This document shows, piece after piece, positions 25,371 through 34,579 of a DNA stretch of 64,000 bases. The position numbers and the translations under genes are program-made. The number at the start of each line of letters is the position of its first letter. Position 1 is the first letter of the stretch. Under the pieces are notes generated by a model. The model saw only the letters and a list, made by a program, of their open reading frames with translations. It did no database searches and was not told where the DNA came from. The stretch spans positions 1 through 64,000 of the forward strand of contig JADKDE010000004.1 in NCBI GenBank assembly GCA_016718505.1. The letters run 5' to 3'. Source of the DNA: Saprospiraceae bacterium. GTDB lineage: Bacteria; Bacteroidota; Bacteroidia; Chitinophagales; Saprospiraceae.

Positions 25371-26693
25371 ATGGCTGCATTTGAGTTGATTATGCCTAAA
25401 ATGGGTGAAAGTATTATGGAGGCTACCATTTTAAAATGGAATAAAAAGCCTGGAGATTCAATAGTTTTAGATGAAAACGTACTAGAAATTGCGACTGACA
25501 AAGTTGATTCTGAAATTCCTTCTCCCGTGGCTGGTGTTTTAACTCAAGTTTTTTTCAATGAAAATGATGTCGTTCCAATCGGAAAAGTGATTGCAATCAT
25601 CGAAACCAATCAAGAAGGTGGACAAAAGTCGGCTCCAATCGAAGAAAGGCCAAAATCAGAGCCAATCGCTCATACAGCCTCACAGCCTCATCAAACACCA
25701 CAAATAAGCATAAGCAGTGAGAATAATTCCAACAGATTTTATTCTCCTTTGGTGAGAACCATCGCACAAACGGAGGATATTTCCCAAGCAGAATTGGATA
25801 AAATACCTGGGACTGGGCAAGACGGAAGAGTGACCAAGACCGATATCATGCAATATCTTGAAAATCGAAAAGGTACCCCAATCGTAGAAACTATCTCTGT
25901 AAAAGTAGAATCGCCCAAAGTTGAAATAATCCAGGACAATACACCTTCTGCGGCCAAGGAAACACAGACTATTAATGTAGCAGACAATATCGAAATTATA
26001 GAGATGGATCGCATGAGAAAGCTGATTGCGGACCATATGGTGATGTCCAAACACACCTCGCCACACGTTACCTCTTTCGTTGAGGTTGATGTCACAGAAA
26101 TAGTCCAGTGGAGAAATAAAATTAAAAAGTCCTTCGAACAAAAATATAACCAAAATATTACCTTCACTCCTTTATTCATCCAAGCGGTAGTTAAGGCATT
26201 ACAAGACTATCCGATGGTCAATGTCTCGGTTGAGGGCAATAAGATTATCAAGAAAAAAGATATGAATATCGGGATGGCCGCAGCACTTCCAAGCGGTAAT
26301 CTCATCGTGCCTGTAATTAAGAATGCCGACACACTCAATCTAATCGGCTTGACGAAAGCGGTCAATGACTTTGCCTCTAGAGCCAGAGAACAAAAATTAA
26401 AGCCAGAAGAAATACAAGGTGGCACGTTTACCATCACCAATGTTGGGACGTTTGGCAATGTTATGGGTACACCCATCATCAATCAGCCCCAAGTGGCTAT
26501 CCTGGCTACAGGAGCCATTAAGAAGAAGCCAGCGGTCATTGAGACCTCCTACGGTGATGTGATTGCCATCAGACATATGATGTTTTTGTCCCTTTCATAT
26601 GACCATCGAGTAGTAGATGGGGCACTCGGTGGATCCTTCCTTAGAAAAATTGCAGATTATCTTGAAAGTTTTGATACGAATCAATTGGTATAG
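25371..26693 (+). CDS. 2-oxoacid dehydrogenase E2 (dihydrolipoamide acyltransferase family)
   Basis: Protein of 440 residues with the full E2 layout. A lipoyl domain (1-78) carries the lipoylated lysine K44 in ATDKVDSEIPSP. A linker rich in E, P and S follows, then the peripheral-subunit-binding domain (about 122-160: SPLVRTIAQTEDISQAELDKIPGTGQDGRVTKTDI). The catalytic domain (205-435) has MVMSKHTSPHVTSFVEVDVT, GTFTITNVGTFGNVMGTP and the active site YDHRVVDG (H412, D416). It transfers an acyl group from lipoate to CoA. The opening MAAFELIMPKMGESIMEATILKW is typical of the branched-chain or general E2 type rather than OdhB. No E1 or E3 gene is adjacent. Confidence 0.92.
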   Translation: MAAFELIMPKMGESIMEATILKWNKKPGDSIVLDENVLEIATDKVDSEIPSPVAGVLTQVFFNENDVVPIGKVIAIIETNQEGGQKSAPIEERPKSEPIAHTASQPHQTPQISISSENNSNRFYSPLVRTIAQTEDISQAELDKIPGTGQDGRVTKTDIMQYLENRKGTPIVETISVKVESPKVEIIQDNTPSAAKETQTINVADNIEIIEMDRMRKLIADHMVMSKHTSPHVTSFVEVDVTEIVQWRNKIKKSFEQKYNQNITFTPLFIQAVVKALQDYPMVNVSVEGNKIIKKKDMNIGMAAALPSGNLIVPVIKNADTLNLIGLTKAVNDFASRAREQKLKPEEIQGGTFTITNVGTFGNVMGTPIINQPQVAILATGAIKKKPAVIETSYGDVIAIRHMMFLSLSYDHRVVDGALGGSFLRKIADYLESFDTNQLV

Positions 26694-26812
26694 TTTTTGA
26701 TATACTAAATTCGTAATTAAAATTTTTATAATAATAACCAGTTGATGACGTTTTATTTTAGAGTAATCTGAAATACTTAATTCATGATATTGGTCAATTT
26801 AATTTTACATTA

Positions 26813-29155
26813 ATGTTTAGAAAGTGTACGTTTTTTGCATTTACGGTTTTGTTGATGCAATCTTTTCTGGTAACAGGTCAAATAACCATCAAGGAGCTCA
26901 CGATCAGAGGCGATCAGTATATGAGACAAGAGCGATTTGATAAGGCCATCAAATGCTTTGAAAAATGCTACGAATTAAAGCCAAAAGAGAGATCAATAAA
27001 AGAAAGTTTGGCGTTTGCCTATTTCGAAGGGAGCCAAATTCAAAACGCACTGCGGATGTACAATTCTTTGGTCGTCATAGACGGTTATGATAGCCCCAAA
27101 AATTTGCTTTATTTTGCAAAGTCTTTTCACCACACGATGCAATACAAGGAGGCTGCTATTTATTATAAAAAATATCTCGCGAAAGTAAAGGATAACGAAC
27201 CCAATAGAGAAGCCATTTTGGAGGATTTGAAACGTTGTTCTACGGGTACCACTTTAGCCTTCGAAAATCCCAATACAATTGTTGAAAATTTAGGGGAAAA
27301 TATCAACACACCTATGGATGAATATGCCCCTGTATTCAGCCCCAACAGCGATGCCAAAATTTACTTTACATCGAATAGAGAAACGGTCAATGGAGGTCTG
27401 AGAAACAAGGCTGGCGTTAAGGATGAAGCCTCTGGTACATATAGCACTGACATGATGATGAGTGAGTTGGATAATGGGGAATGGCAAACCGCAAAGCCCT
27501 TAAACCATTTGTTGAATAGTCCTAAAAATGATATTTTGATGGATTTTACCAAAAATGGTAAGGTTGCTGTATTCAAGAAGGGAATTAGCAGACTCAATGG
27601 CCAGATATTTACAGATACATTCAAAACCGAACATAGGGATGTCGTGAATCCCAAACTGGTAACTTTCTTGCCTATGGTAGGAGAGAAAGGTGACAAAGAT
27701 TTATTTTTTATCAACGATACTGCGATTCTTTTTTCTAGTCTTAGAGACGGAGGATATGGTGGCTATGATCTTTATTTATCTTTATTTTCTAAGGGTAAAT
27801 GGAAAAAGGCTGAAAATTTAGGCCCCGTTATCAATTCTAAATACGATGAAATCGCTCCCTATCTGGCGGAGGATGGTAAAACCCTATATTTTAGTAGCAA
27901 TTCAATCAATTCTATAGGAGGTTTTGATATTTTTAATTCGACCTTTGATGATTTTACCTACCAATGGAAACAACCTGTAAATCAAGGAATTCCAATCAAT
28001 TCTACAGCCAATGATATGTATTTTAGATTCGCCAAAAGCGGAAACTATGCATTGCTTTCTTCTGATAGGAAAACGGGATGGGGCGGAATAGATTTATATT
28101 CGTGCCTTTTCCAAAATTCGATGGCTAATATCATGACCGCTGGAATCCCAGGCGTTTTTTACTTGATCAAGGACTATAAAGAAGGAAAATACATTCCACC
28201 TAAGTCCAAAGTTAAGCCAGAGCCGCCTACCATGGATACTAAGTTGAATCTCGATTCGATCACTTTTACGGGCCAGTCAACTGATTCTAGCTTTACGAAG
28301 AGAGATGACTCCAGCGCAGTGCTAAATGAATCAGGTGAAGTAGTACAAGGGGCAACTCGAACGAATCCAACCCAATCCGTTGATAATACCCTAGCATTTG
28401 TCAAAGAATTCACCCTGTCGCCCGTATTTTATTCGGATAAAGAAAAATTGGAACTCAACAAAAACAATATCGAAAAGCTGGATGCCATTTTTGAAATCAT
28501 GAGACTCGACACCAACATGAGATTGAATATAACCGCGCACACAGAATTGTATGGCTCAAGGAATTTTTCCCTTTATTCAGGGATGAAAATGAGCGAATTG
28601 GCTGGGAATTACCTCATCTCCAAAGGGCTTTCTCCTGATAAAATTTTCTTGCGATCCGTGGGCGACAATTATCCAGAATCAAAAAATGTCCTGAACGGGA
28701 AGACCAATATTGCAGCTAAATGGCTCAACAAACGCCTTGATCTGACATTACACAACATAAAAAATCCTTATCTACGCATCAACTATGATTTCCCAGCAGT
28801 AAGTGATTTGATGAAAGACATCAAAGGAAGGTCTTTCCAGCAAGCACAAGAGGGTGTGTCGTACAAAGTTCAATTTGCGTCTTTAAAACAGATGTACAGC
28901 GGAAATTTGCTCGAATCAAAGTCTGATCCCATGGTAGAGAGAATTCCAAATATCCCTTATTATAGATATTCTATAGGATTTTTCAAAAAATTCCAAGATG
29001 CGGAAGCATACAGAGAGACTTTACTTTTAGAAGGTTTAAAGGACGCTTACGTTATTGCTTATCTCGATGGCATCAAAATTACTTCAGACATGGTCAATGG
29101 GGAACTAGTTAGAAAATATCCCGATCTAAAATTATTTTTCAAGCTAGGAGAGTAA
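26813..29155 (+). CDS. TPR-PD40-OmpA envelope protein, PorE-like
   Basis: Outer-membrane-associated protein of 780 residues. A signal peptide (1-22) leads into TPR helices (about 28-160: KAIKCFEKCYELKPKERSIKESLAFAYFEG). PD40/WD40-type beta-propeller repeats follow (about 175-440), visible in APVFSPNSDAKIYFTSN, ILFSSLRDGGYGGYDLYLS, IAPYLAEDGKTLYFSSNSINSIGGFDIF and YALLSSDRKTGWGGIDLY. An OmpA-C peptidoglycan-binding domain lies at about 520-640. The last 100 residues resemble a SPOR-like fold (SYKVQFASLKQMYSGN). TPR-propeller-OmpA order is that of PorE, which tethers T9SS to peptidoglycan, but I cannot see the carboxypeptidase-regulatory-like domain expected in PorE. It may be a paralogue. Confidence 0.85.
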   Translation: MFRKCTFFAFTVLLMQSFLVTGQITIKELTIRGDQYMRQERFDKAIKCFEKCYELKPKERSIKESLAFAYFEGSQIQNALRMYNSLVVIDGYDSPKNLLYFAKSFHHTMQYKEAAIYYKKYLAKVKDNEPNREAILEDLKRCSTGTTLAFENPNTIVENLGENINTPMDEYAPVFSPNSDAKIYFTSNRETVNGGLRNKAGVKDEASGTYSTDMMMSELDNGEWQTAKPLNHLLNSPKNDILMDFTKNGKVAVFKKGISRLNGQIFTDTFKTEHRDVVNPKLVTFLPMVGEKGDKDLFFINDTAILFSSLRDGGYGGYDLYLSLFSKGKWKKAENLGPVINSKYDEIAPYLAEDGKTLYFSSNSINSIGGFDIFNSTFDDFTYQWKQPVNQGIPINSTANDMYFRFAKSGNYALLSSDRKTGWGGIDLYSCLFQNSMANIMTAGIPGVFYLIKDYKEGKYIPPKSKVKPEPPTMDTKLNLDSITFTGQSTDSSFTKRDDSSAVLNESGEVVQGATRTNPTQSVDNTLAFVKEFTLSPVFYSDKEKLELNKNNIEKLDAIFEIMRLDTNMRLNITAHTELYGSRNFSLYSGMKMSELAGNYLISKGLSPDKIFLRSVGDNYPESKNVLNGKTNIAAKWLNKRLDLTLHNIKNPYLRINYDFPAVSDLMKDIKGRSFQQAQEGVSYKVQFASLKQMYSGNLLESKSDPMVERIPNIPYYRYSIGFFKKFQDAEAYRETLLLEGLKDAYVIAYLDGIKITSDMVNGELVRKYPDLKLFFKLGE

Positions 29156-29189
29156 CAATCTTTGTATATTTGACGACATTAAGCACTCT

Positions 29190-29747
29190 ATGAACCATTT
29201 AGATTTTCTAAGGGAGGGTCTGAGGAATATCAAGACCGTTGGAACTATTACACGTAGTTCTCAAGCCCTATGTAAAAAAATGACCGAACCAGTCAACTTT
29301 GATAAGGCTCGCGTCATCGTAGAGTACGGAGCAGGTGATGGTGTGATTACTAAGCATATATTGAACCAAATGCACAAGGATGCTAGGCTTCTAGCCTTTG
29401 AGGTGAATCAAGTATTTTATCCTAAATTACAGGAAATAAAGGACGAAAGGCTCGATTTAGTATTTGAGAGTGCGGAAGACATCTCCAGTATTTTGGCACA
29501 TTATAACATAGATTCGGTGGATTGTATCATCAGCGCGATTCCATTTGTCAATCTAACTGAAGAATTGTCATTCAAAATACTAAACAATGCCAAGCAAGTG
29601 CTCAAATCAAACGGTCTTTTTATCCAAATGCATTACTCTTTACTTGAACGCAAAATGTACAAAACCATTTTTGGAAATCTTCAAATAAATTTTGAGCCAC
29701 TGAATATTCCACCAGCTTTTGTTTTTGTTTGTAAAAAAACTAATTAG
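29190..29747 (+). CDS. Class I SAM-dependent methyltransferase, phospholipid N-methyltransferase/KsgA-like
   Basis: Protein of 185 residues with a compact SAM-binding fold. Motif I is VEYGAGDGVIT, an acidic residue ends the second strand in LLAFEVNQVF, and the post-II region has LVFESAEDISS. Motif IV is DCIISAIPFVNL, like the N-L-P-Y or A-I-P motif of dimethyladenosine and phospholipid N-methyltransferases. The N-terminal FLREGLRNIKTVGTITRSSQAL resembles the PmtA-type entry helix (F...P..VG.i.PSS). Methylation of phosphatidylethanolamine is a reasonable guess; the substrate is not certain. The C-terminal half is short compared with KsgA, which argues against an rRNA enzyme. Confidence 0.72.
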   Translation: MNHLDFLREGLRNIKTVGTITRSSQALCKKMTEPVNFDKARVIVEYGAGDGVITKHILNQMHKDARLLAFEVNQVFYPKLQEIKDERLDLVFESAEDISSILAHYNIDSVDCIISAIPFVNLTEELSFKILNNAKQVLKSNGLFIQMHYSLLERKMYKTIFGNLQINFEPLNIPPAFVFVCKKTN

Positions 29748-29810
29748 TATCTTTCGGCTTTTCCATGCTTTGCAGTATTCTTTTTTAATTTTAATAATTA
29801 AAATGACCTT

Positions 29811-32255
29811 ATGACTTTTATTTTCAAAAAAGTATTACCAACCCTTATCGCTCTAGGATTTTTATATTTAATGAATAATCCACTGACATTTGGCAGCGTT
29901 GCTCTCCCCTCCATAGGAAAATTATTCAATCCTTTTACTGGATTCTGGGCCAATGGTGAAAAACTTAACATTAATCCAAACATTGAGCTTGATTTTCCAG
30001 AAATTGGAGCAAATACAGAATTGTATATGGACGACCGAATGGTACCTCATATATTTGCCCAAAGTGCCAACGATGCTTATTTCGTACAAGGATTCATTCA
30101 CGCCAAGATGAGACTTTGGCAGATGGATATTTCTACCCGTGCAGCTAGCGGAAGGCTCTCAGAAGTGCTAGGGCCAAAGACATTGGAAATAGACAAATAC
30201 AATCGTAGAAATGGCTTGACCTTTGCTGCTGAAAATGCCATCAATTCTTGGAAAAAGGACAAAGAAAGTTTCCAGTATTTGGAATCCTATGCCGCTGGTG
30301 TCAATGCATATATCGCTACGCTAACACCCAAGGACATTCCACTAGAATTTAAACTTCTAGGCTATGAACCAGAACTTTGGACACCCTTGAAATCAGCACT
30401 GATGGCCAAATCCATGTGCAATACTTTGTGCAGAGAGGAACACGATGTCGCCAATACCAATTTGTTGAATTTTCTTGGAAAGGCTGATTTCGATTTGCTT
30501 TATCCTGAAAAAAATCCAAAGCAATCGCCCGTTATTCCTGCCGGCTCCCAAATCATTTCGAACCCAGTTCCAACCAAGTCCATCGATACAAAACCTAGTG
30601 TAGAGAACCTGCTGTCTTACAAAAATCCCTTCAAGCCAGATCCTTTTGCTGGTTCTAACAATTGGGCCGTAGGACCCATGAAAACACAAAACAAAAAAGC
30701 CATTTTATGCAATGATCCACACCTCAATCTGACTTTACCATCGATTTGGTTCGAGAATCAAATTACTGTCCCTAAGGAAGGCATCAATGTGTATGGCATT
30801 TCTCTCCCTGGAGTGCCAGCTGTCATCATTGGCTTTAATGAAAATATCGATTGGGGTATCACCAATGGTGAACAGGATTTCGTTGATTTGTATCGCATGA
30901 AATGGGTGGATGATAAGAAGGTGGCTTATATGTTAGATGGCACCATACAACCCGTAAAATGGCGCATAGAGCAAATTAAAGTAAAAAGCCAAGACGATGT
31001 AATCGATTCCGTAAAATACACCCATTGGGGCCCTATCGTATTTGAAGATAAGAATCATCCAGCGCAGGATTTAGCCATGAGATGGATCGCACACGATGGC
31101 ATTGACAATACCAGCGAATTGAAAGCGTTTTCCTTGCTGAACAAGGCCAAAAATTACGCAGATTATGCTTCAGCACTGCAATTCTATACAGTACCTATGC
31201 AAAATTTTGTTTTCGCCGCTAAAAATGGCGATATCGCCTTACAAACTCAAGGCCTTTTACCGTTAAAGCAAGATCAACAAGGTAGATTCGTACAAGACGG
31301 ATCACTGAGTACCAATGGATGGCAAGGATTTATACCCAAGAGCCAAAATCCACAGGTTTACAATCCTTCTCGGGGGTTCGTGGCTTCGGCCAACCAGAAT
31401 TCTACGGATGATAAATATCCCTATTATTACAATGGATACTTCGATGATTATAGAGGAAGATACCTTGTGAGATCTCTGACCAAGCTCCAAGACGTGACGG
31501 TAGATTCCATGAAAAAATTGCAAAATGATACCCATTCGCTTCTAGCAGAGGAAACTATCGATATTTTCCAAAAAACACTCGCCAAGACCTCCTTGACCGC
31601 AGTTCAAAAACAGTGGCTGGATAAGCTTTCCGCTTGGGATAAAAACTTCGATGCCAAGAAGGTGGAGCCCATTTTTTGCGAATGGTGGTATAATAATTTT
31701 TACGCTTCTGTTTGGGATGAACTCAATTCTTTGGTCAATGATTACGATGTATTATTACCTGAGGACTGGGTTACGCTTGCCTTGGTCGAAAAAGATCCTT
31801 CTAATAAATATTTTGACATAAAATCAACTCCAGATCGAGAATCTGCTCCCCAACTCATCGTTCGAGCCTTGGACAAAGCCATTTTTTCGATGGATTCTTT
31901 AACCAAATTGAATCCAACCATAGATTGGGCAAATTTTAAAAAATCAAATATCCCACACTTGGCCAGAATCCCAGCATTTTCTACCAATTTCTTGAACAAT
32001 GGTGGCGTCACTGAAGCACTGAATTCTGTCAAAAAGGCTAACGGCCCTTCTTGGAGGATGATCGTCGAGATGGGCGACAAACCCAAGGGATATGGCGTTT
32101 ATCCAGGTGGCCAATCTGGTAATCCAGGAAGCATCCATTACGATGATATGGTCAGCACATGGGAGCAAGGAAAATATAACGAATTATTCTTCGCTGTAAA
32201 TGCTTCCGAAGCCAAACAAAAATCTTCTCAAACCTATATTTTTTCACACAAGTAA
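29811..32255 (+). CDS. Penicillin acylase family amidohydrolase
   Basis: N-terminal-nucleophile (Ntn) hydrolase of 814 residues, made as a precursor and cut to expose a new N-terminal serine. The alpha part (about 30-280) has MDDRMVPHIFAQSANDAYFVQGFIHAKMRLWQMDISTRAASGRLSE. The cleavage and nucleophile site is FAGSNNWAVGP with S282, followed by the beta part ILCNDPHLNLTLPSIWFE, GVSLPGVP-like GISLPGVPAVIIGFNENI and WGITNGEQDFVDLY. Members cleave the amide bond of penicillins, N-acyl-homoserine lactones or other N-acyl amino compounds; the natural substrate is unknown. A single N-terminal hydrophobic helix suggests export or membrane anchoring. The next gene starts 9 bp downstream. Confidence 0.93.
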   Translation: MTFIFKKVLPTLIALGFLYLMNNPLTFGSVALPSIGKLFNPFTGFWANGEKLNINPNIELDFPEIGANTELYMDDRMVPHIFAQSANDAYFVQGFIHAKMRLWQMDISTRAASGRLSEVLGPKTLEIDKYNRRNGLTFAAENAINSWKKDKESFQYLESYAAGVNAYIATLTPKDIPLEFKLLGYEPELWTPLKSALMAKSMCNTLCREEHDVANTNLLNFLGKADFDLLYPEKNPKQSPVIPAGSQIISNPVPTKSIDTKPSVENLLSYKNPFKPDPFAGSNNWAVGPMKTQNKKAILCNDPHLNLTLPSIWFENQITVPKEGINVYGISLPGVPAVIIGFNENIDWGITNGEQDFVDLYRMKWVDDKKVAYMLDGTIQPVKWRIEQIKVKSQDDVIDSVKYTHWGPIVFEDKNHPAQDLAMRWIAHDGIDNTSELKAFSLLNKAKNYADYASALQFYTVPMQNFVFAAKNGDIALQTQGLLPLKQDQQGRFVQDGSLSTNGWQGFIPKSQNPQVYNPSRGFVASANQNSTDDKYPYYYNGYFDDYRGRYLVRSLTKLQDVTVDSMKKLQNDTHSLLAEETIDIFQKTLAKTSLTAVQKQWLDKLSAWDKNFDAKKVEPIFCEWWYNNFYASVWDELNSLVNDYDVLLPEDWVTLALVEKDPSNKYFDIKSTPDRESAPQLIVRALDKAIFSMDSLTKLNPTIDWANFKKSNIPHLARIPAFSTNFLNNGGVTEALNSVKKANGPSWRMIVEMGDKPKGYGVYPGGQSGNPGSIHYDDMVSTWEQGKYNELFFAVNASEAKQKSSQTYIFSHK

Positions 32256-32264
32256 TCATTCATC

Positions 32265-32621
32265 ATGAGTCCAGATTCTAAAAGATTTTCATTATATTTC
32301 ACTTTAGTCATTGTCATTTCATTCATTATTTCGTATTTTAGCAATTACTATTTCCTCAGTTGGATATTGTGCGGATTGGCAGGATACATGCTTAATCAAG
32401 GCAATCTCAAGGGATATTTGCTGGGTTTTGGAACCCATACTTTGCTTTGGAGTGCTTGGGCTGGTTTTCAGAATTTTCAAAACAAAGGTTTACTGGCTAC
32501 TAAGATAGGTGAGCTTTTCGGTGGGGTAAGTCACCCTCAGCTCGTCGCTTTGGTGGGATTGATTGGTGGGGTAGGAGCAGGGCTTTTTGGACTCGCAGGA
32601 GCAGCATGGAGGTCTAAATAG
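32265..32621 (+). CDS. Small integral membrane protein
   Basis: Protein of 118 residues with about four hydrophobic segments: FTLVIVISFIISYF, FLSWILCGLAGYML, YLLGFGTHTLLWSAWAGF and LVALVGLIGGVGAGLFGLAGAAW. The last segment is very rich in glycine. No family is recognised. Tight spacing to the penicillin acylase gene (9 bp) and to namZ (10 bp) indicates a three-gene operon. Confidence 0.75.
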   Translation: MSPDSKRFSLYFTLVIVISFIISYFSNYYFLSWILCGLAGYMLNQGNLKGYLLGFGTHTLLWSAWAGFQNFQNKGLLATKIGELFGGVSHPQLVALVGLIGGVGAGLFGLAGAAWRSK

Positions 32622-32631
32622 ACACATTATT

Positions 32632-33819
32632 ATGAATAATTTTAAAATCATTTTACTAGGATTTTTGCTTATAGGACTTTTTTTAATCAGTCCATTGAGA
32701 GCACAAAATGATGGCCAAATCTTCCTCGGAAATGCTCAGATCGACAGGTATTTACCCCTCCTAAAAGGCAAAAGAGTCGCCTGCGTGGTCAATCAGACCT
32801 CTTGCATTGGCAGAACGCATCTGGTGGATTCCTTACTTCGTTTGAAGGTCAATATTGTCAAGATATTTGCTCCCGAGCATGGGTTTAGAGGGGAAGCGGA
32901 TGCTGGAGAAAAGATCCAAAACGGCAAAGATCCCCAAACGGGTTTGCAGGTTATGTCCCTTTATGGTGAAAACAAAACCCCACAAGCAAAGGACTTAAAC
33001 GATATCGATATACTGGTTTTTGACATCCAAGACGTCGGTGCTCGCTTTTATACCTATATTTCTACCCTGCATTATTTGCTGAAGGCTTCTGGAGACTTTA
33101 ACATCCCCGTTTTGGTCCTTGATCGACCAAACCCCAATGGTCATTACGTGGATGGACCCGTGCTAGAGATGCCGCATCAATCTTTCGTGGGGATTGCTCC
33201 GATTCCCGTGGTGCATGGACTTACGATAGGCGAATTCGCCAAGATGTCCATAGGTCAGGAGTGGATTAAATCCAAGCATAAACCCAAAATTACCATCATT
33301 CCTTGCAAAAATTATACCCACGCGACCCCTTATGCACCTGAGATCAGGCCATCGCCGAATTTGCCAAATTACAAGTCGATTCTGCTCTATCCGACGCTTT
33401 GTTTCTTGGAGGGGACGCCCTTGTCTGTGGGCAGAGGCACCGATTTACCCTTCCAGATGGTTGGCCACCCCAATTTGACACGTTCTGACACTTCCATCCT
33501 CATTCGAAGCCTCTCTGGTGCCAAGAATCCTCCGCTATTGGGTCAAAAAATTCCAGCGATTACGTTTCGCAACACGGACGCTAAAAGTTCCAATTTTCAC
33601 CAAATTGACCTCGATTTATTGCTTGACCTTTACCGTCAGTGGAAGGACAAGGACGAAAGATTTTTCTTAAAAAATGGTTTTTGGACCAAATTAGCAGGTA
33701 CTTTGACGCTCCAAAAAGATATGGAAGCAGGCAAGACAGCAGAACAAATCAGAGCATCTTGGCAGCCTGGATTGAAAAAATATGCCAAAATGCGTAAAAA
33801 ATACCTCCTATACAAATAA
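32632..33819 (+). CDS. namZ: Exo-beta-N-acetylmuramidase NamZ (DUF1343)
   Basis: Protein of 395 residues starting at ATG 32632. A longer frame from 32587 would overlap the upstream gene and spoil the signal peptide (MNNFKIILLGFLLIGLFLISPLRAQ). The mature protein has the DUF1343 hallmarks: VACVVNQTSCIGRTHLVDSLL, KIFAPEHGFRGEADAGEKI, SLYGENKTP, DILVFDIQDVGARFYTYISTL, VLDRPNPNGHYVDGPVLE, HGLTIGEFAKM, GRGTDLPFQMVGHP. NamZ releases MurNAc from the non-reducing ends of peptidoglycan fragments in cell-wall recycling, in the periplasm. Together with mpl in the same window, this supports an active peptidoglycan salvage pathway. A structured repeat lies just downstream. Confidence 0.92.
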   Translation: MNNFKIILLGFLLIGLFLISPLRAQNDGQIFLGNAQIDRYLPLLKGKRVACVVNQTSCIGRTHLVDSLLRLKVNIVKIFAPEHGFRGEADAGEKIQNGKDPQTGLQVMSLYGENKTPQAKDLNDIDILVFDIQDVGARFYTYISTLHYLLKASGDFNIPVLVLDRPNPNGHYVDGPVLEMPHQSFVGIAPIPVVHGLTIGEFAKMSIGQEWIKSKHKPKITIIPCKNYTHATPYAPEIRPSPNLPNYKSILLYPTLCFLEGTPLSVGRGTDLPFQMVGHPNLTRSDTSILIRSLSGAKNPPLLGQKIPAITFRNTDAKSSNFHQIDLDLLLDLYRQWKDKDERFFLKNGFWTKLAGTLTLQKDMEAGKTAEQIRASWQPGLKKYAKMRKKYLLYK

Positions 33820-33834
33820 TATTTGGTTGTTTTT

Positions 33835-33966
33835 GAGGGAGATTCGCTTACTTTTTTATAAAAAAGATAAGCGACCGCGCTATCCGTCGCTTGGTCCTGC
33901 GGACTCGCACATGCTCACCTTCGGTGATTATATGCGACGACTCCTATCGCTATCTCGGGCTATGTT
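33835..33966 (-). repeat. Structured intergenic repeat, copy B
   Basis: Element of about 132 bp, read on the minus strand. It has a start like GCGATAGGAGTCGTCGCAT, a long stem-loop around TCACC/GGTGA (33914-33926, arms extended by GTCGCATAT and ATGTGCGAGTC), then GGACCAAGCGACGGATAGCGCGGTC. It ends in a perfect inverted repeat TCGCTTA/TAAGCGA with an AT-only middle (33844-33874). It lies between the convergent namZ and DinB-like genes. Confidence 0.7.
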
Positions 33967-33985
33967 TTGCTTTTTTATCCTATTC

Positions 33986-34453
33986 TTATTCTTCTACCGT
34001 TAACCCAAATTGCGCCAAATGATGTAAACAATGCTTATACAAAAGGTTCGATTGCCCTTCATAATCCAAATCTCCAAAGAATGGATTCATTACGCTCATT
34101 TCAGGATTTAAGGCATAGTTTTCGTGAAATTTTTCGAGCGATTGTTTCAAGACTTCCAAGGACTCTTGTATGGTTTTTTTTCGGGTGGGTGCCGGATTTT
34201 CAGGCATGATTGGATTTATCGTATTTTGCCTCAAGGGCCTATCCGATTTTGCAAAGGCATTCATTCGCTCCAAATTTTCGATAGGAGTGATCAAGGGAAT
34301 AATATTGTTCTTTGTAGCCAATTTTACAGCATCTGCGAGGTGTTCCACCACTTGATGTACGTTCATTTTACCCCAAAGGGGCGTTGCATCCTCTGGAATT
34401 TTGGAAAGATAATCCAATAACGGTTCTCCTAAAAATGATTTTTGCTTTGACAT
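33986..34453 (-). CDS. DinB-like / DUF1569-type protein
   Basis: Protein of 155 residues from the DinB-like four-helix metal-binding superfamily. The N-terminal helix has LWGKMNVHQVVEHLADAV, where the histidines of HQVVEH are metal-ligand candidates. The C-terminal helix LYKHCLHHLAQFGL supplies further histidines (H-x2-H-H). The middle loop (NPIMPENPAPTRKKT) is typical of the DUF1569 group. Some relatives are bacillithiol transferases, which fits a bacillithiol organism (YtxJ is present), but the substrate is unknown. It is cytoplasmic and has no signal peptide. Confidence 0.78.
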   Translation of the reverse strand: MSKQKSFLGEPLLDYLSKIPEDATPLWGKMNVHQVVEHLADAVKLATKNNIIPLITPIENLERMNAFAKSDRPLRQNTINPIMPENPAPTRKKTIQESLEVLKQSLEKFHENYALNPEMSVMNPFFGDLDYEGQSNLLYKHCLHHLAQFGLTVEE

Positions 34454-34579
34454 TTGAATATATTAAAAAAAAAAATCATACGAAATCAACTATAAATCTA
34501 TCGATTGGCTGATTTTCTCATAATTCTAATTAATTTTGCAAAATAAACGTTATAAAGATAATTCAAAATTCATGACCTT

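Noticed and set aside
26813..29155. Naming the TPR-PD40-OmpA protein PorE outright
   Set aside because: The carboxypeptidase-regulatory-like domain expected between propeller and OmpA is not evident, and no other T9SS machinery gene is nearby.
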